The position numbers and the translations under genes were made by a program. Shown piece by piece: positions 26,294 through 34,958 of a stretch of 34,958 nt of DNA. Under the pieces are notes generated by a model. The model saw only the letters and a program-made list of their open reading frames with translations. It had not been told where the DNA came from and ran no database searches. This stretch comes from Planctomycetaceae bacterium. Lineage in GTDB: Bacteria; Planctomycetota; Planctomycetia; Planctomycetales; Planctomycetaceae. How positions within the stretch are numbered: position 1 is the first letter of the stretch; every line of letters starts with the position of its first letter. The stretch spans positions 1 to 34,958 of the forward strand of contig JAEUII010000151.1 in the NCBI GenBank assembly GCA_016795145.1, read 5' to 3'.

Positions 26294-26454
26294 GATAGAA
26301 CCTTCCCAGTCTCAAAGCCTGAAGAAAGAATACCGTTGAAAAACCAAAACAAACGGCTGCAAGGTTTGCAAACGGTACTTGAAAAGTCGTACGGCAGTAT
26401 AGTTCCCGAATTTGCCGGTATCCAGTCTCGAAGATCATTCACAACGAGGTTCCA

Positions 26455-27645
26455 ATGAGTCGCACTGGCCCAAAGCGCCTCATAACTGTCCTGATCACTA
26501 TTGTCCTTCTGGCTGTCATTCTGATCCCGACAGCCCGATGGTATTCAGAACGTCAGCGGCTGACGGAACTGAAAACGCTGAAGGACGACTGTAAGAGTTG
26601 CGTCAGGGACGAAGACTGGGAGTCACTCAGATCAGCCGCCGAACGCTGGTCGGAACTCGAGCCCACAGACGCCAACGCGTGGCTCAATCTGGCGGACGCT
26701 CTGCAGAAACTCGGCGAGCCTCAAAAGAGTGTAGAAGCACTGCTGAAGGTGCCAAAAACCGATCGCAAAGTTCGTCCAGCCTACCTGCTTGCTTCAGAAA
26801 TGCAGATGCGTGAAGCCAGGCAACCGCTTCAGGGGATCGCCACTCTGGAAACACTCAGAGATATTGACCCGGATGCAGAAATCGTTCGTCGACAGCTGAT
26901 CTCTTTGTACGCCCTTACTCTCCAGCGGCAAAAGATGATCCGTGAGATCTACAGTGCCTTTCAATACCGTGCTGAACCCAAAGAAGCCTATGTTTACCTG
27001 ATGCTTTCGGATCACCTGAGCTTCACAAACGGCTTCCAGCTGAATACTCAGTGGCTGTCTGCAGCACCGGATTCTGAACTGTTCGCAGTCGCCCGACTTG
27101 TGCAGCTATCCGACACTCTGCAACGTCTGGAAAAACAGGATGAGGATACGGAAGAACAGAAGAAATCGGTTCAGGAACAGATGGCGAGCCTTCGCCAGAA
27201 GTACTCAAAAAACCGGGCCTTGCTGGTCACCGAACTGGAACGACTGGTCCTTGAACAGAACATCGATGCAGTCGGCGAACTTCTGAACGACTCAACCGAC
27301 GACTCCGACGACAGTCTGATGATGCGGTATCGTGGCTGGCACTGCCTGATGACAGAAGACTATGCCAAGGCCGAAGGACATTACCGGGCTTCAATCAAAC
27401 TGATGCCGCTCGACTGGAGAACGTGGCATGAGCTGGCCGACGTTCTGAGAAACCTCAAAAGACTCGATGAAGCCGAAAACGCGGCAAAAATCGCCGTTAT
27501 GGGAAAAGAACTCCGAAAGATCTGTCTGTCGCTTCCAGATGCCAGCCAGGCACCAGAGGAGCTGCTTTTGCAGATCCTGAACTACGCAACAGCTTGCGGG
27601 GCAAAAGAAGTCGAGGAGATCCTGAGGTTTCGTTTTGGCCAATAG
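26455..27645 (+). CDS. Membrane-anchored TPR protein
   Basis: A 396-residue protein with one N-terminal transmembrane helix (about residues 9-27, LITVLITIVLLAVILIPTA), so the rest faces the periplasm. Several TPR-like repeats are visible, for example LEPTDANAWLNLADALQKLG (around residue 70) and the C-terminal DWRTWHELADVLRNLKRLDEAENAAK, after YAKAEGHYRASIKLMP. Between them is a charged coiled-coil segment (about 220-250, rich in Glu, Gln and Lys). TPRs are protein-binding scaffolds; no enzyme motif is seen. ATG 26455 has GAGG about 7 nt upstream. It is divergent from the tiny lipoprotein gene; the following 278 nt before the next DUF1559 gene hold no recognised site. Confidence 0.88.
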   Translation: MSRTGPKRLITVLITIVLLAVILIPTARWYSERQRLTELKTLKDDCKSCVRDEDWESLRSAAERWSELEPTDANAWLNLADALQKLGEPQKSVEALLKVPKTDRKVRPAYLLASEMQMREARQPLQGIATLETLRDIDPDAEIVRRQLISLYALTLQRQKMIREIYSAFQYRAEPKEAYVYLMLSDHLSFTNGFQLNTQWLSAAPDSELFAVARLVQLSDTLQRLEKQDEDTEEQKKSVQEQMASLRQKYSKNRALLVTELERLVLEQNIDAVGELLNDSTDDSDDSLMMRYRGWHCLMTEDYAKAEGHYRASIKLMPLDWRTWHELADVLRNLKRLDEAENAAKIAVMGKELRKICLSLPDASQAPEELLLQILNYATACGAKEVEEILRFRFGQ

Positions 27646-27923
27646 TCGAGGGTGTCAAAATGAATCCTGTTGATTTTCCGCTTCATCCCAAATTCTTGAG
27701 CTAAGCTACCCAGAAGCCACTCCCGGAAGACACAGATGTTCACACAAGAATACCTCTGCACACTATAAACCGAGGCGATTTGCAGTTTTTTTACGCACAT
27801 CTGTGGATTTGTCAGTGGGGAACTCTTTCTCCAGACCGTTCCGTTCGATAGAAAAGTCATTGTGATTTCAGCGAATTTCTTGCTGATTCATCAAAACTTC
27901 ACATCTTGTGGGAGACAAAATTC

Positions 27924-28949
27924 ATGGCAAAACAGCGTCAATTACGAGGGTTTACCCTCATCGAACTGCTGGTGGTGATCGCGATCATCGCCATCCTCGT
28001 AGCGCTTCTGCTTCCTGCCGTCCAGCAGGCTCGCGAAGCGGCACGACGAACACAGTGTAAGAACAACCTGAAGCAGCTCGGGTTGGCAATGCACAATTAT
28101 CACGACGTCTTTAATTTATTCCCCCATAATCATGGCAAATTGAATCAGGTTCCAAACGTGAACTTTCAGTTTGCTGAAATGTCCTGGCTGTACATGGCGC
28201 TGCCATACCTTGAGCAGTCGAATCTGTACAACGCATATGTGACAACAGCTTCCACGCTTGGTACACCTGACCGAAATCACAACGCCATCGGCCCAAATGC
28301 AGCACTTCGTCGTACTGTGATTCCCGGGTTTCTGTGCCCATCGAATTCCATGGCGTCAATTCGAACCAACCAAGTCAATGGCGGTTATCGCTGGAATGGT
28401 GTCTCTGAAGCTGCGGGAACCGACTACGTTGGAAATCTCGGGCATGTTTGGTCGGGATGGAAAGACTGCGGTGCTGTTCCTGAGTTTCCGGGAACTCTTT
28501 TCGTGAGAGGTCCGAGTCCTGGAACGCCATGGATCGACGGTGAACAGGCTGGGGAGCAGGCCAACTTTAATGGTGTGTTCAAGCAAAGCGGTTCTTGGGG
28601 AATTCGAGATATCGTTGACGGTACTTCAAACACTGTCGCGGCGTTCGAGAACATGCACTATCAGGGCGGTAACGGAGCGAATTTCAATTACACCGTTAGC
28701 CAGTATTCGGCTTGGGTCAGCCCATTGGCCGCAGTTCACAACATGCGGAACCCAATCAACAACCGCAATCCAGCCTGGTTGCAGGGTGCAAACGACCTGC
28801 GTTGCGAAGCTCCAAGCAGCCAGCACACAGGTGGTATTCAGGTTGTTCTTGCTGACGGTTCCGTCAAGTTCATCTCCGAGAACATCGACCACAATGTTCG
28901 TTACCGCATCGCGGTTCGAAACGACAACCAGCCAGTTGGCGAATTCTAA
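27924..28949 (+). CDS. DUF1559 protein with prepilin-type N-terminus and H-X9-DG C-terminus
   Basis: A 342-residue canonical member of the planctomycete DUF1559 expansion. The prepilin-like start [20 protein letters not shown] has the Gly-Phe cleavage site and Glu at +5, then [24 protein letters not shown] and [13 protein letters not shown]. The C-terminal H-X9-DG signature [21 protein letters not shown] is present. Such proteins are thought to be processed and assembled like pseudopilins or to decorate the cell surface, but function is unproven. The start at 27924 fits GGAG at 27911-27914; an upstream in-frame GTG/ATG near 27906 adds six residues. A strong terminator follows at 28978. Confidence 0.95.
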   Translation: MAKQRQLRGFTLIELLVVIAIIAILVALLLPAVQQAREAARRTQCKNNLKQLGLAMHNYHDVFNLFPHNHGKLNQVPNVNFQFAEMSWLYMALPYLEQSNLYNAYVTTASTLGTPDRNHNAIGPNAALRRTVIPGFLCPSNSMASIRTNQVNGGYRWNGVSEAAGTDYVGNLGHVWSGWKDCGAVPEFPGTLFVRGPSPGTPWIDGEQAGEQANFNGVFKQSGSWGIRDIVDGTSNTVAAFENMHYQGGNGANFNYTVSQYSAWVSPLAAVHNMRNPINNRNPAWLQGANDLRCEAPSSQHTGGIQVVLADGSVKFISENIDHNVRYRIAVRNDNQPVGEF

Positions 28950-28977
28950 TCGTCTGACCTGGTCGTCATGAAATTGC

Positions 28978-29010
28978 AAAGGGCACAGAGATTTTCTCTG
29001 TGCCCTTTTT
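28978..29010 (+). terminator. Strong intrinsic terminator after the DUF1559 gene
   Basis: AAAGGGCACAGAGA (28978-28991) pairs perfectly with TCTCTGTGCCCTTT (28995-29008) over TTT and ends in a T run. It isolates the DUF1559 gene from the following lipoprotein cluster. Confidence 0.93.
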
Positions 29011-29182
29011 GCGTTGATGCTCTGATGTGGCCCGTGGATTCACCCGCAAAAGCGCTCTCTGCAGCGTAGGGTCTCGGCAGTACGATCCTTCAATCCGAAC
29101 CGGCCGATGGGTCGATGCGGGTTGCGAGCAAGTGCAAAAACCTTCGTCGGGGCTGGTCATCGGTGCAAGACGGGAGATTTGT

Positions 29183-30991
29183 GTGTCCTTATTTCGAACA
29201 TCCAGATTCCAGTCACCAGCCGTCTTTCTGCTGTGCGTTGCTTCTTCAATAATGGGCTGTTCAGAAAGTCCTGAGACACCTGCAGGAACGAAGACCGTAG
29301 AGGCGACTCCCGAAGAAACACCGAATCACCCAGGCACACCAGAATCGCCTCCTAACTCCACAGTGAGTGAGTCTTCGAAGAAAAACACTGCCGACTTTCA
29401 GTCTGCAGGTTTGCGATTTCGCGACGCTGTAGCCGAAAAAGACCTTGCCTTCACCTATGAAAATGGTGCCAACGGCCAACTTCTGATGGTCGAATCGATC
29501 GGTGGGGGAGCCGCATGGCTGGATTTTGATGCGGACGATCACCCCGACCTCTTTCTGACACAGGGTGGCCAGCCCGACTGCAAGGTCCCATCGGAACGAC
29601 CCCATGATGCTCTTTACCGGCAAACGTCTGATGGCAAGTTCCGTCTGGCCGGAGCAGACTGCGGTCTAAACGATAACAGCTACAGCCAGGGGATCGCCGC
29701 CGGTGACTTTGACAACGATGGCTTCTGTGATCTGTACCTGACCAATGTCGGCAGGAACGTGCTGTACCGCAACAATGGAGATGGCACATTTGATCCGATG
29801 CCGAATGAGGCGGTGACAGATGATCTTCGGTGGAGCAGCAGTGCTGCATGGGCCGACCTCGATCTGGACGGGCTGCTGGATCTCTACGTCTGCAACTACC
29901 TGAAGTACGATCCGTACCACCCGCTCGAGTGTCTGAAAGATGGACAGCCGGCACTGTGCCACCCTCGCCAGCTGGAACACTGGCCTGACGAATGTTATCG
30001 CAATCTTGGGGACGGGCGCTTTGAGCGAGTCACCGACACATGGGGACTGTCAGGACCAGGCAACAAAGCACTGGGTGTGGCCATCGCTGATTTCACCGGT
30101 GATCATCAGCCGGACATCTACGTGGCCAACGACACGACTGCCAATTTTCTGTTTGTCCGACAGACGTCCGGGACATTCGAAGATGAAGCTCTTCGGCGAG
30201 GCTGTGGTCTTAGCGGAACCGGCGACGCGCAGGCCAGCATGGGTGTCGCAGTCGCTGACTATGATGGAAATAGAATGCTCGACATTCTTCTGAGCCACTT
30301 CACGGGTGAAGCCAACACGCTGTACAAGAACCGTGGCGATGCCGGAATGCAGGATGTTTCAGCCATCACGGAAATGCGAAAGATCTCCTTTCCCAAGCTG
30401 GGCTTCGGCATCGTGATGCAGGACTTTGACTATGACGGACACATGGACTGCCTTGTGGCCAATGGTCATATTGACGAACGCAACGCAGACTTCGACGGCT
30501 ATGAACAGGTGCCACAGCTTCTGTCCTTTGATGGACGCAAATGGTACGAACAGAAGAACGCTGGCGACTATTTCAAACGCAAACTTGTGGGTCGTGGCAT
30601 TGCTCTGGGTGATGTGGAGGCCGATGGTGATCTCGACGCGATTGTCGTTCACCAGAACCAACCGACCTCATTGCTGCTGAACGAATCAGAAAGCACAGGC
30701 CGAGGACACTGGCTACAGCTTCGGTTCACAGGAATCACCAGCAATCGCCAGGGGATAGGCTGTCATGTCACAGTGAAGGCTGGCGACAAAGAACATGTCG
30801 CTCAGCTCGCCGGTGGAACGAGCTTCGCATCGACTCATCAGGCACTGATTGCATTAGGCCTTGGTGACTTTGCTGGACCGGTCAGTGTCCGGATTCTCTG
30901 GCCGTCCGGGATCGTGCAGGATATGCTCGACGTCAAAGTGGATCAGATTCTGCGATTAAAAGAACCCCCGGCGCCTGCGGTTTCAAAATGA
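29183..30991 (+). CDS. CRTAC1-type FG-GAP/ASPIC-UnbV lipoprotein
   Basis: A 602-residue exported protein. The GTG start at 29183 has GGGAG 5-6 nt upstream and gives a signal peptide ending in SSIMGC (lipobox-like, Cys26); the frame is open further upstream but that part lacks protein character. A Thr/Pro/Ser-rich linker precedes seven FG-GAP/VCBS-type repeats with calcium-loop-like D-x-D-x-D motifs, for example LDFDADDHPDLFL, GDFDNDGFCDLYL, ADLDLDGLLDLYV and QDFDYDGHMDCLV, forming a beta-propeller. The C-terminus is an ASPIC/UnbV domain (HWLQLRFTG, GGTSFASTHQALIALGLG, ILWPSGIVQDML). Such proteins bind ligands or partners at the surface; function unproven. First of five consecutive lipoprotein genes, 16 nt before the next. 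Confidence 0.93.
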   Translation: MSLFRTSRFQSPAVFLLCVASSIMGCSESPETPAGTKTVEATPEETPNHPGTPESPPNSTVSESSKKNTADFQSAGLRFRDAVAEKDLAFTYENGANGQLLMVESIGGGAAWLDFDADDHPDLFLTQGGQPDCKVPSERPHDALYRQTSDGKFRLAGADCGLNDNSYSQGIAAGDFDNDGFCDLYLTNVGRNVLYRNNGDGTFDPMPNEAVTDDLRWSSSAAWADLDLDGLLDLYVCNYLKYDPYHPLECLKDGQPALCHPRQLEHWPDECYRNLGDGRFERVTDTWGLSGPGNKALGVAIADFTGDHQPDIYVANDTTANFLFVRQTSGTFEDEALRRGCGLSGTGDAQASMGVAVADYDGNRMLDILLSHFTGEANTLYKNRGDAGMQDVSAITEMRKISFPKLGFGIVMQDFDYDGHMDCLVANGHIDERNADFDGYEQVPQLLSFDGRKWYEQKNAGDYFKRKLVGRGIALGDVEADGDLDAIVVHQNQPTSLLLNESESTGRGHWLQLRFTGITSNRQGIGCHVTVKAGDKEHVAQLAGGTSFASTHQALIALGLGDFAGPVSVRILWPSGIVQDMLDVKVDQILRLKEPPAPAVSK

Positions 30992-31007
30992 CCTTTCGGA
31001 CGTATCT

Positions 31008-32957
31008 ATGTTCAGTGTCCAACAGCATTTCTTCTTTACAACGCTTCTGTCAGCCACCCTGCTAATAGGATGTCAGAACGAACCAGCGTCGAATCCGGGA
31101 GGAACGAAGACCGCACCGCCGAAGGCAGCGTCGACTGAAAACACGCCGGTTGAAGCGGTGACGCAGGCCTCCCCTGCGCCATCACTCAAGTCGGCTGATC
31201 ATTATGCCGGACAACAATCCTGTGTGCAGTGCCATGCAGAGATCGTGAAGTCCTATCAAACACATCCAATGTCTCATTCAGCATGCCTTGCTTCCGAGCT
31301 TTCGATGGTTGCACCGGGCGAATCGACAACCTTCGATCCTCCGGGGCCTCGCCAATATCGAGTCTCACGCAACGCTGACGGTGAATGGAGTCAGACGGAA
31401 GAGTTTCCGGACGTTGATGGTCAGCTGATCTACGAAGACACCGTCCCCACAGAGTTCGCCGTGGGGTCCGGTCAACGAGGCTATTCGTTCGTCACGAATC
31501 GCAATGGTTATATGACCATGGGAGTGGCGACATGGTACACAGGCCGCAATTGCTGGGACCTGTCACCGGGCTACGCACCGGAGTCTCATGCAAGATTCAG
31601 TCGACGCACGGCTGATGGCTGTGTGGTTTGTCACTTTGGCCGCACGAATTCTATCCCCAACGCTCCGAATCGCTTTGCTTCGGAACCCTTTGCAGAACTG
31701 ACGATTGGCTGCGAGCGTTGCCATGGCCCGGCTGACCAGCATGTAAAGTTCCACGAGAAAGGTGCGACCGAAGGCGAAAAAGACCCAATCACAAGCCACT
31801 CGAACCTGGGCTTCGCGGAACAACTGAGCGTTTGCTATCAGTGTCATCTGCTTGGCGAAGAGCGTGTCGTTCGAACCGGCCACTCGGAATACGATTTCCG
31901 CCCTGGCATGAAACTGTCCGACGTCTGGGTCACGTTCGTCAAAGGTGGCAGCATCGGAGACGAATCAACGGCGGCTGTCAGCCAGGTCGAACAAATGCAT
32001 CTAAGCACGTGCTTCCAGAAATCCGGTCAGAAGATGACCTGCACCAGCTGTCACAATCCGCACCGAAGTCCGTCTGCGGACGAGCGGACTCAGTTCTACC
32101 GCGAAGCCTGCCTCAAGTGTCACACGGCTCCGGAAAAGGAGTGTGCTCAGCCAGAACCCGAACGACGGAAAGTCGCACCGGATGATTCATGTATCGCGTG
32201 TCACATGCCATCACTGCCGGCTCGTGATGTACCGCATACATCTCAAACAGATCATCGAGTGATGCGCGTTCCGAAGGGAGAAACAGCAACGCCGGAAGCA
32301 AAGCTTGCACTGTTTCAGACGGACCTCTTCCCAATTCCGCCGGCAGAAGAGCGCAGGGCTCGAGGGCTCTTGCTTGCACGAAAAGCGGAGTCGACCAGCT
32401 CGGCGGTCACGGCGTCTTCTGCCATCAATCTTCTAAGTGGTGTGGTGAATGACAAGAGTACCGACGTTCCCGCGCTGGCCGCATATGGTTCAGCAAGTCA
32501 GCTTGCCGGAGACACAGATACGGCCCTGAAATACCTCAACCGGGCGCTTCAGTTGAGCCCTCAGAACGAAACGGTCCTTCGCACGCTGGTAGTCACCTAT
32601 GAACAGCGTGCGGAGATCAGGAACGCAATCAAGTACCTGGATAAGGCCGCTCAGCTGTCCCCATCGGATGGTCTCATTCTGGCTCAGCGCGGCAAGTTGC
32701 TGATGTTGGAGAACAAGAAGCGTGAGGCGTTCGATGTCGCAAAAGAACTGGTACGATTACTTCCACACGATCCTCGCTATCGTGAATGGCTTGCCGACAT
32801 GGCGAAAGAGCTTGGCGAGAACGAACTCGAAACCGAACAACGCGGCATCATTGAACGCATGAAAGCCGCCACAGCAGCAACGACCCCACCGAAAGCTGCG
32901 TCATCAAAGAATCCGGCTTCAGACGAGCATGACCATGAGCACGGAACGAAGCCATGA
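31008..32957 (+). CDS. Heptaheme cytochrome c lipoprotein with C-terminal TPR repeats
   Basis: A 649-residue lipoprotein: signal peptide with lipobox LLIGC (Cys22). Seven CxxCH haem-binding sites begin at residues 72, 205, 235, 276, 345, 368 and 395 (CVQCH, CVVCH, CERCH, CYQCH, CTSCH, CLKCH, CIACH), the typical covalent c-haem motif. The order STCFQKSG followed by CTSCHNPH is known from planctomycete multihaem cytochromes. Residues about 470-620 carry TPR repeats (LAAYGSASQLAGDTDTALKY, LRTLVVTYEQRAEIRNAIKY), so it may dock a partner. It probably moves electrons outside the cytoplasmic membrane; donor and acceptor are unknown. The stop overlaps the next ATG (ATGA at 32954). Confidence 0.93.
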   Translation: MFSVQQHFFFTTLLSATLLIGCQNEPASNPGGTKTAPPKAASTENTPVEAVTQASPAPSLKSADHYAGQQSCVQCHAEIVKSYQTHPMSHSACLASELSMVAPGESTTFDPPGPRQYRVSRNADGEWSQTEEFPDVDGQLIYEDTVPTEFAVGSGQRGYSFVTNRNGYMTMGVATWYTGRNCWDLSPGYAPESHARFSRRTADGCVVCHFGRTNSIPNAPNRFASEPFAELTIGCERCHGPADQHVKFHEKGATEGEKDPITSHSNLGFAEQLSVCYQCHLLGEERVVRTGHSEYDFRPGMKLSDVWVTFVKGGSIGDESTAAVSQVEQMHLSTCFQKSGQKMTCTSCHNPHRSPSADERTQFYREACLKCHTAPEKECAQPEPERRKVAPDDSCIACHMPSLPARDVPHTSQTDHRVMRVPKGETATPEAKLALFQTDLFPIPPAEERRARGLLLARKAESTSSAVTASSAINLLSGVVNDKSTDVPALAAYGSASQLAGDTDTALKYLNRALQLSPQNETVLRTLVVTYEQRAEIRNAIKYLDKAAQLSPSDGLILAQRGKLLMLENKKREAFDVAKELVRLLPHDPRYREWLADMAKELGENELETEQRGIIERMKAATAATTPPKAASSKNPASDEHDHEHGTKP

Positions 32958-33460
32958 GCAGAAACGGCCGGGCCGCAACGTTCCTTCGCGCCCAGCAGCG
33001 TTTTTGCAAAACGGTCCTCGTCTGTGCAGGCTGCATGGCGATGGTTGCTGGCTGTCATCGGGCATCAGAAACTGACTTGCTGCTGGCTCGTTTCGGAAAC
33101 CAGTCGCCCATACGTCTTCGAGCCAACGGATTCGAATACCGATGGCACTTTTCACTGCCTGGTCCAGACGGGCAGTTTGAAACGTCAGACGACGATCTCC
33201 TTGGAGACAGCCTTGTTCTGCCGCCGTCTCGTCCTGTCGTCCTGCTGATTGAAAGTGGCGACTACGTTTACACGTTTCGCCAGCAGACTCTGCAGATCAA
33301 CCAAATGGCGGTTCCTGATATCCCTGCGGAAGTCATGTTCACGACTCCGGAATCCGGCTCGTATCCCATCGAATTTTCTCCGATGTGCGGATTTCTGTTC
33401 CTTCATGAAAACTACCATCCGGCGATCGAGATCATCGGGCACGAGGAGAAACATGAATAG
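32954..33460 (+). CDS. COX2-like cupredoxin lipoprotein with an incomplete CuA site
   Basis: A 168-residue lipoprotein (lipobox VAGCHR, Cys34). The body follows the cytochrome c oxidase subunit II periplasmic domain: ANGFEYRWHFSLPGPDG, LVLPPSRPVVLLIESGDYVYTF, VPDIPAEVMFTTPESGSYPIEFSPMCGFLF. In true CuA proteins the copper ligands are two His, two Cys, a Met and a Glu carbonyl. Here the DxxHSF His is Tyr106, the first Cys is Phe141, and the position after the retained Cys145 where His is expected is Phe149, so most ligands are gone. It cannot be a normal CuA site; it may bind one copper, or only serve as a scaffold. Its ATG overlaps the stop of the cytochrome gene and its own 3' end overlaps the next start. 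Confidence 0.82.
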   Translation: MSRNGRAATFLRAQQRFCKTVLVCAGCMAMVAGCHRASETDLLLARFGNQSPIRLRANGFEYRWHFSLPGPDGQFETSDDDLLGDSLVLPPSRPVVLLIESGDYVYTFRQQTLQINQMAVPDIPAEVMFTTPESGSYPIEFSPMCGFLFLHENYHPAIEIIGHEEKHE

Positions 33461-34697
33461 GCAGAACTCAATATCGAGCATCAGACGGTCTGGCTTGCGA
33501 ATGCTTGTGCCCGTGATGCTTCAGATGATCATGCTCACTGGCTGCACTCCCGATTCCCCGTCGGATTCTTCCGATCGTCCACGTACTGATTCAAAGTCTT
33601 CGTCAGCAACCGACAACAAAACTCGCCCGGATGAGAACGGCGTTTACCACATCCATCCAGGCGATGATCCTCAGCGAATTCTTGACTCTGCTGCCAGTGA
33701 TCCGAAAAACAAAGAGATCATCATTCATGCAGGCACGTATCGCCCGGCCTATGCGTCGCAGGCGATGATTCGCTTTCATGCTCGGCACGATGGAATCGTC
33801 CTGCGGGCCGATGGCGATGTGACTCTGACGGCGGAGAATCGTGAGATCTCCATTCCCGGAACACCGGGCTACCCTGCCGTTGTGAATCACGTCGTGTATT
33901 TTGGTCACGGCATTACTGACGGCACAAAGCTGATTGGCGTCCGAATTACGGGAGCGAACGGGTTCGTCACCGAGAGTGAAAATGATGGTCCGATTGAACC
34001 GGCATCCAATAAGCCGGGCCTCGAGAAGCGACTATTCTTTTACATGGATGGCGGAGCGATCAAGATCTTTGGCAGTTCCAGCCCGGTTCTGGATCAGCTG
34101 AAGATTACCGGCAATCGAACTCTACTGTGTGGCGCTGGGATCTCTGTGGAACAGCGATCGCTCAGCGCGCATCCGGTGACAATTCGGAACTGCATCTTTG
34201 AAGACAATGCGTGCCCCGCGACCGGCACCGCGATCGACCTGCTGGAAGGCAGCAAAGCCACGATCACCAATTGCCTGTTTCGAAACAACATCGGGAATAC
34301 TGGAATGGCTGCCGTTGCAAGCCAATACGGGCTCAAATACCATGAAACTCATGGTTCAGGGGCTCTCACCGTCTTCCCTGGATCTTCTGCCTGCACCGAC
34401 CGATGTACGTTCACTCGCAACTGGAACGCCGTGGATGACCACGGCTCTTCGGTCTACACCAACTGCATTTTCTATGACAACACGGCCAGCGACGGATCTC
34501 TTCCAGGAGCTCCCTACGAACTGGATGTTGCAGACACCGTGAAAGTCGAAGACTGCTGGCTCAGAGGAACAAACGATGACCTTCGTGGGACAATCGACGC
34601 GACTCACAACAGGCTGCAGGCACCAGACCCCAACTTTGATGAACACTTTCAGCCACAAAACCCGGAATACAAAAATGCAGGCTGGCGCAAACCCTGA
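33453..34697 (+). CDS. Parallel beta-helix lipoprotein (NosD/carbohydrate-binding type)
   Basis: From ATG 33453 (GAGGAG at 33443-33448) it is 415 residues; the open frame starts far upstream but that part is the preceding gene read in another frame. A signal peptide ends in MIMLTGC (lipobox, Cys31). The mature protein has repeats of short beta rungs typical of right-handed parallel beta-helix proteins: GVRITGANG, GGAIKIFGSSSPVLDQLKI, VTIRNCIFEDN, ATITNCLFRNN and VYTNCIFYDN. Such folds are used by polysaccharide lyases and by NosD, the copper-site maturation protein; no catalytic residue set is obvious. It overlaps the COX2-like gene by 8 nt and the SCO gene by 23 nt, so it belongs to one operon. 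Confidence 0.88.
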   Translation: MNRQNSISSIRRSGLRMLVPVMLQMIMLTGCTPDSPSDSSDRPRTDSKSSSATDNKTRPDENGVYHIHPGDDPQRILDSAASDPKNKEIIIHAGTYRPAYASQAMIRFHARHDGIVLRADGDVTLTAENREISIPGTPGYPAVVNHVVYFGHGITDGTKLIGVRITGANGFVTESENDGPIEPASNKPGLEKRLFFYMDGGAIKIFGSSSPVLDQLKITGNRTLLCGAGISVEQRSLSAHPVTIRNCIFEDNACPATGTAIDLLEGSKATITNCLFRNNIGNTGMAAVASQYGLKYHETHGSGALTVFPGSSACTDRCTFTRNWNAVDDHGSSVYTNCIFYDNTASDGSLPGAPYELDVADTVKVEDCWLRGTNDDLRGTIDATHNRLQAPDPNFDEHFQPQNPEYKNAGWRKP

Positions 34698-34958
34698 TTC
34701 GACTTCACACGGATGTTCTCTGTTCCGTGCCACACTGTCTGCCCTGTTGTGCATGACCTTGATCGCTGGCTGCACGGAAACCGCAAAGCCACCAGCACCA
34801 AAGAAGGCAGATAAAGGAAAAGCAGTCGCGCAGAAGGGTGTCCTCGGACAGGTGGCGGAGTTCAGTCTGACGGACCAGAACGCAAGCGACTTCACACGCA
34901 AGGACCTGGACGGAAAAGTCTGGATTGCGACGTTCATTTTTACACGATGTACGCTCAC
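34675..34958 (+). CDS. SCO1/SenC-type copper chaperone lipoprotein, N-terminal part (runs off the window)
   Basis: The ATG at 34675 lies within the end of the beta-helix gene. The first 94 residues show a signal peptide with lipobox LIAGC (Cys33), a Lys/Pro/Ala-rich linker, then FSLTDQNAS, KDLDGKVWIATFIFTRC at the window end. FIFTRC matches the SCO1 family block F-F-T-x-C before the second Cys of the CxxxC copper site, which lies outside. SCO proteins insert copper into the CuA site of COX2 or act as thiol-disulfide enzymes. With the COX2-like gene two places upstream this supports a copper-redox function for the cluster. Incomplete; the cytochrome-oxidase genes it may precede are not visible. 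Confidence 0.85.
   Translation, partial: MQAGANPDSTSHGCSLFRATLSALLCMTLIAGCTETAKPPAPKKADKGKAVAQKGVLGQVAEFSLTDQNASDFTRKDLDGKVWIATFIFTRCTL

Noticed and set aside
29027..29182. Upstream extension of the CRTAC1 lipoprotein from ATG 29027
   Set aside because: It would place the signal peptide inside the protein and starts only 17 nt after a terminator; GTG 29183 has GGGAG and gives a clean signal.
33249..33452. Upstream extension of the beta-helix protein
   Set aside because: It is an out-of-frame reading of the COX2-like gene and would bury the signal peptide at residue 80; ATG 33453 has GAGGAG and gives a proper lipobox.

Overview
The window looks like a chromosomal segment from a planctomycete (Planctomycetota). 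The evidence is two DUF1559-family proteins, one with the classic prepilin-like N-terminus and H-X9-DG C-terminus; a DUF1080 protein; a CRTAC1/FG-GAP lipoprotein; a planctomycete-style Hanks kinase; and many small lipoproteins. Moderate GC, scattered short operons and weak Shine-Dalgarno sites fit this. No rRNA, tRNA, CRISPR array, prophage or intact transposase was seen.

Layout. (1) 3-5120: the end of RNase Y (rny), a 1,323-residue unknown protein overlapping it, and an undecaprenyl-diphosphatase (uppP) coupled to that. (2) 5121-9010: a heptamer-type tandem repeat, an atypical DUF1559 protein without a prepilin signal, REP-like hairpins, and a serine hydrolase fused to a NamZ/DUF1343 muramidase. 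(3) 9089-16677: an orphan membrane histidine kinase, an unknown protein, a small lipoprotein, hemB with a DUF1080 gene, a DUF2585 membrane protein, an HExxH protein and an SGNH-like protein that has lost its catalytic residues. (4) 16848-19067: gdhA and cmoB, 3 nt apart. (5) 19064-23072: two large blocks of palindromic repeats in opposite orientation, bracketing a Ser/Thr kinase and a thioredoxin-fold membrane protein. (6) 23217-28949: a degenerate NtrC-type regulator, a secretin-like protein, a tiny lipoprotein, a membrane TPR protein and a canonical DUF1559 gene, separated by three clear terminator hairpins. (7) 29183-34958: five consecutive, mostly overlapping lipoprotein genes: CRTAC1, heptaheme cytochrome c with TPRs, COX2-like cupredoxin, parallel beta-helix, SCO1 (cut by the window end).

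Genes that appear to work together: the 1,323-aa protein with uppP (translational coupling; uppP and the muramidase fusion both concern cell-wall turnover), gdhA with cmoB (co-transcription only, no obvious functional link), DUF1080 with hemB (same strand, 37 nt apart), and the five-lipoprotein block, which I infer to be an extracytoplasmic redox or copper-handling unit.

The strongest unusual signals are: a family of GTAG-flanked hairpins whose stems differ by compensatory base changes (REP-like); the inverted composite repeats around the kinase locus, one copy carrying a clean deletion between 7-bp direct repeats; the regulator lacking the Walker A lysine, Walker B glutamate and GAFTGA loop; and the lipoprotein redox cluster with a copper-ligand-poor COX2-like member.
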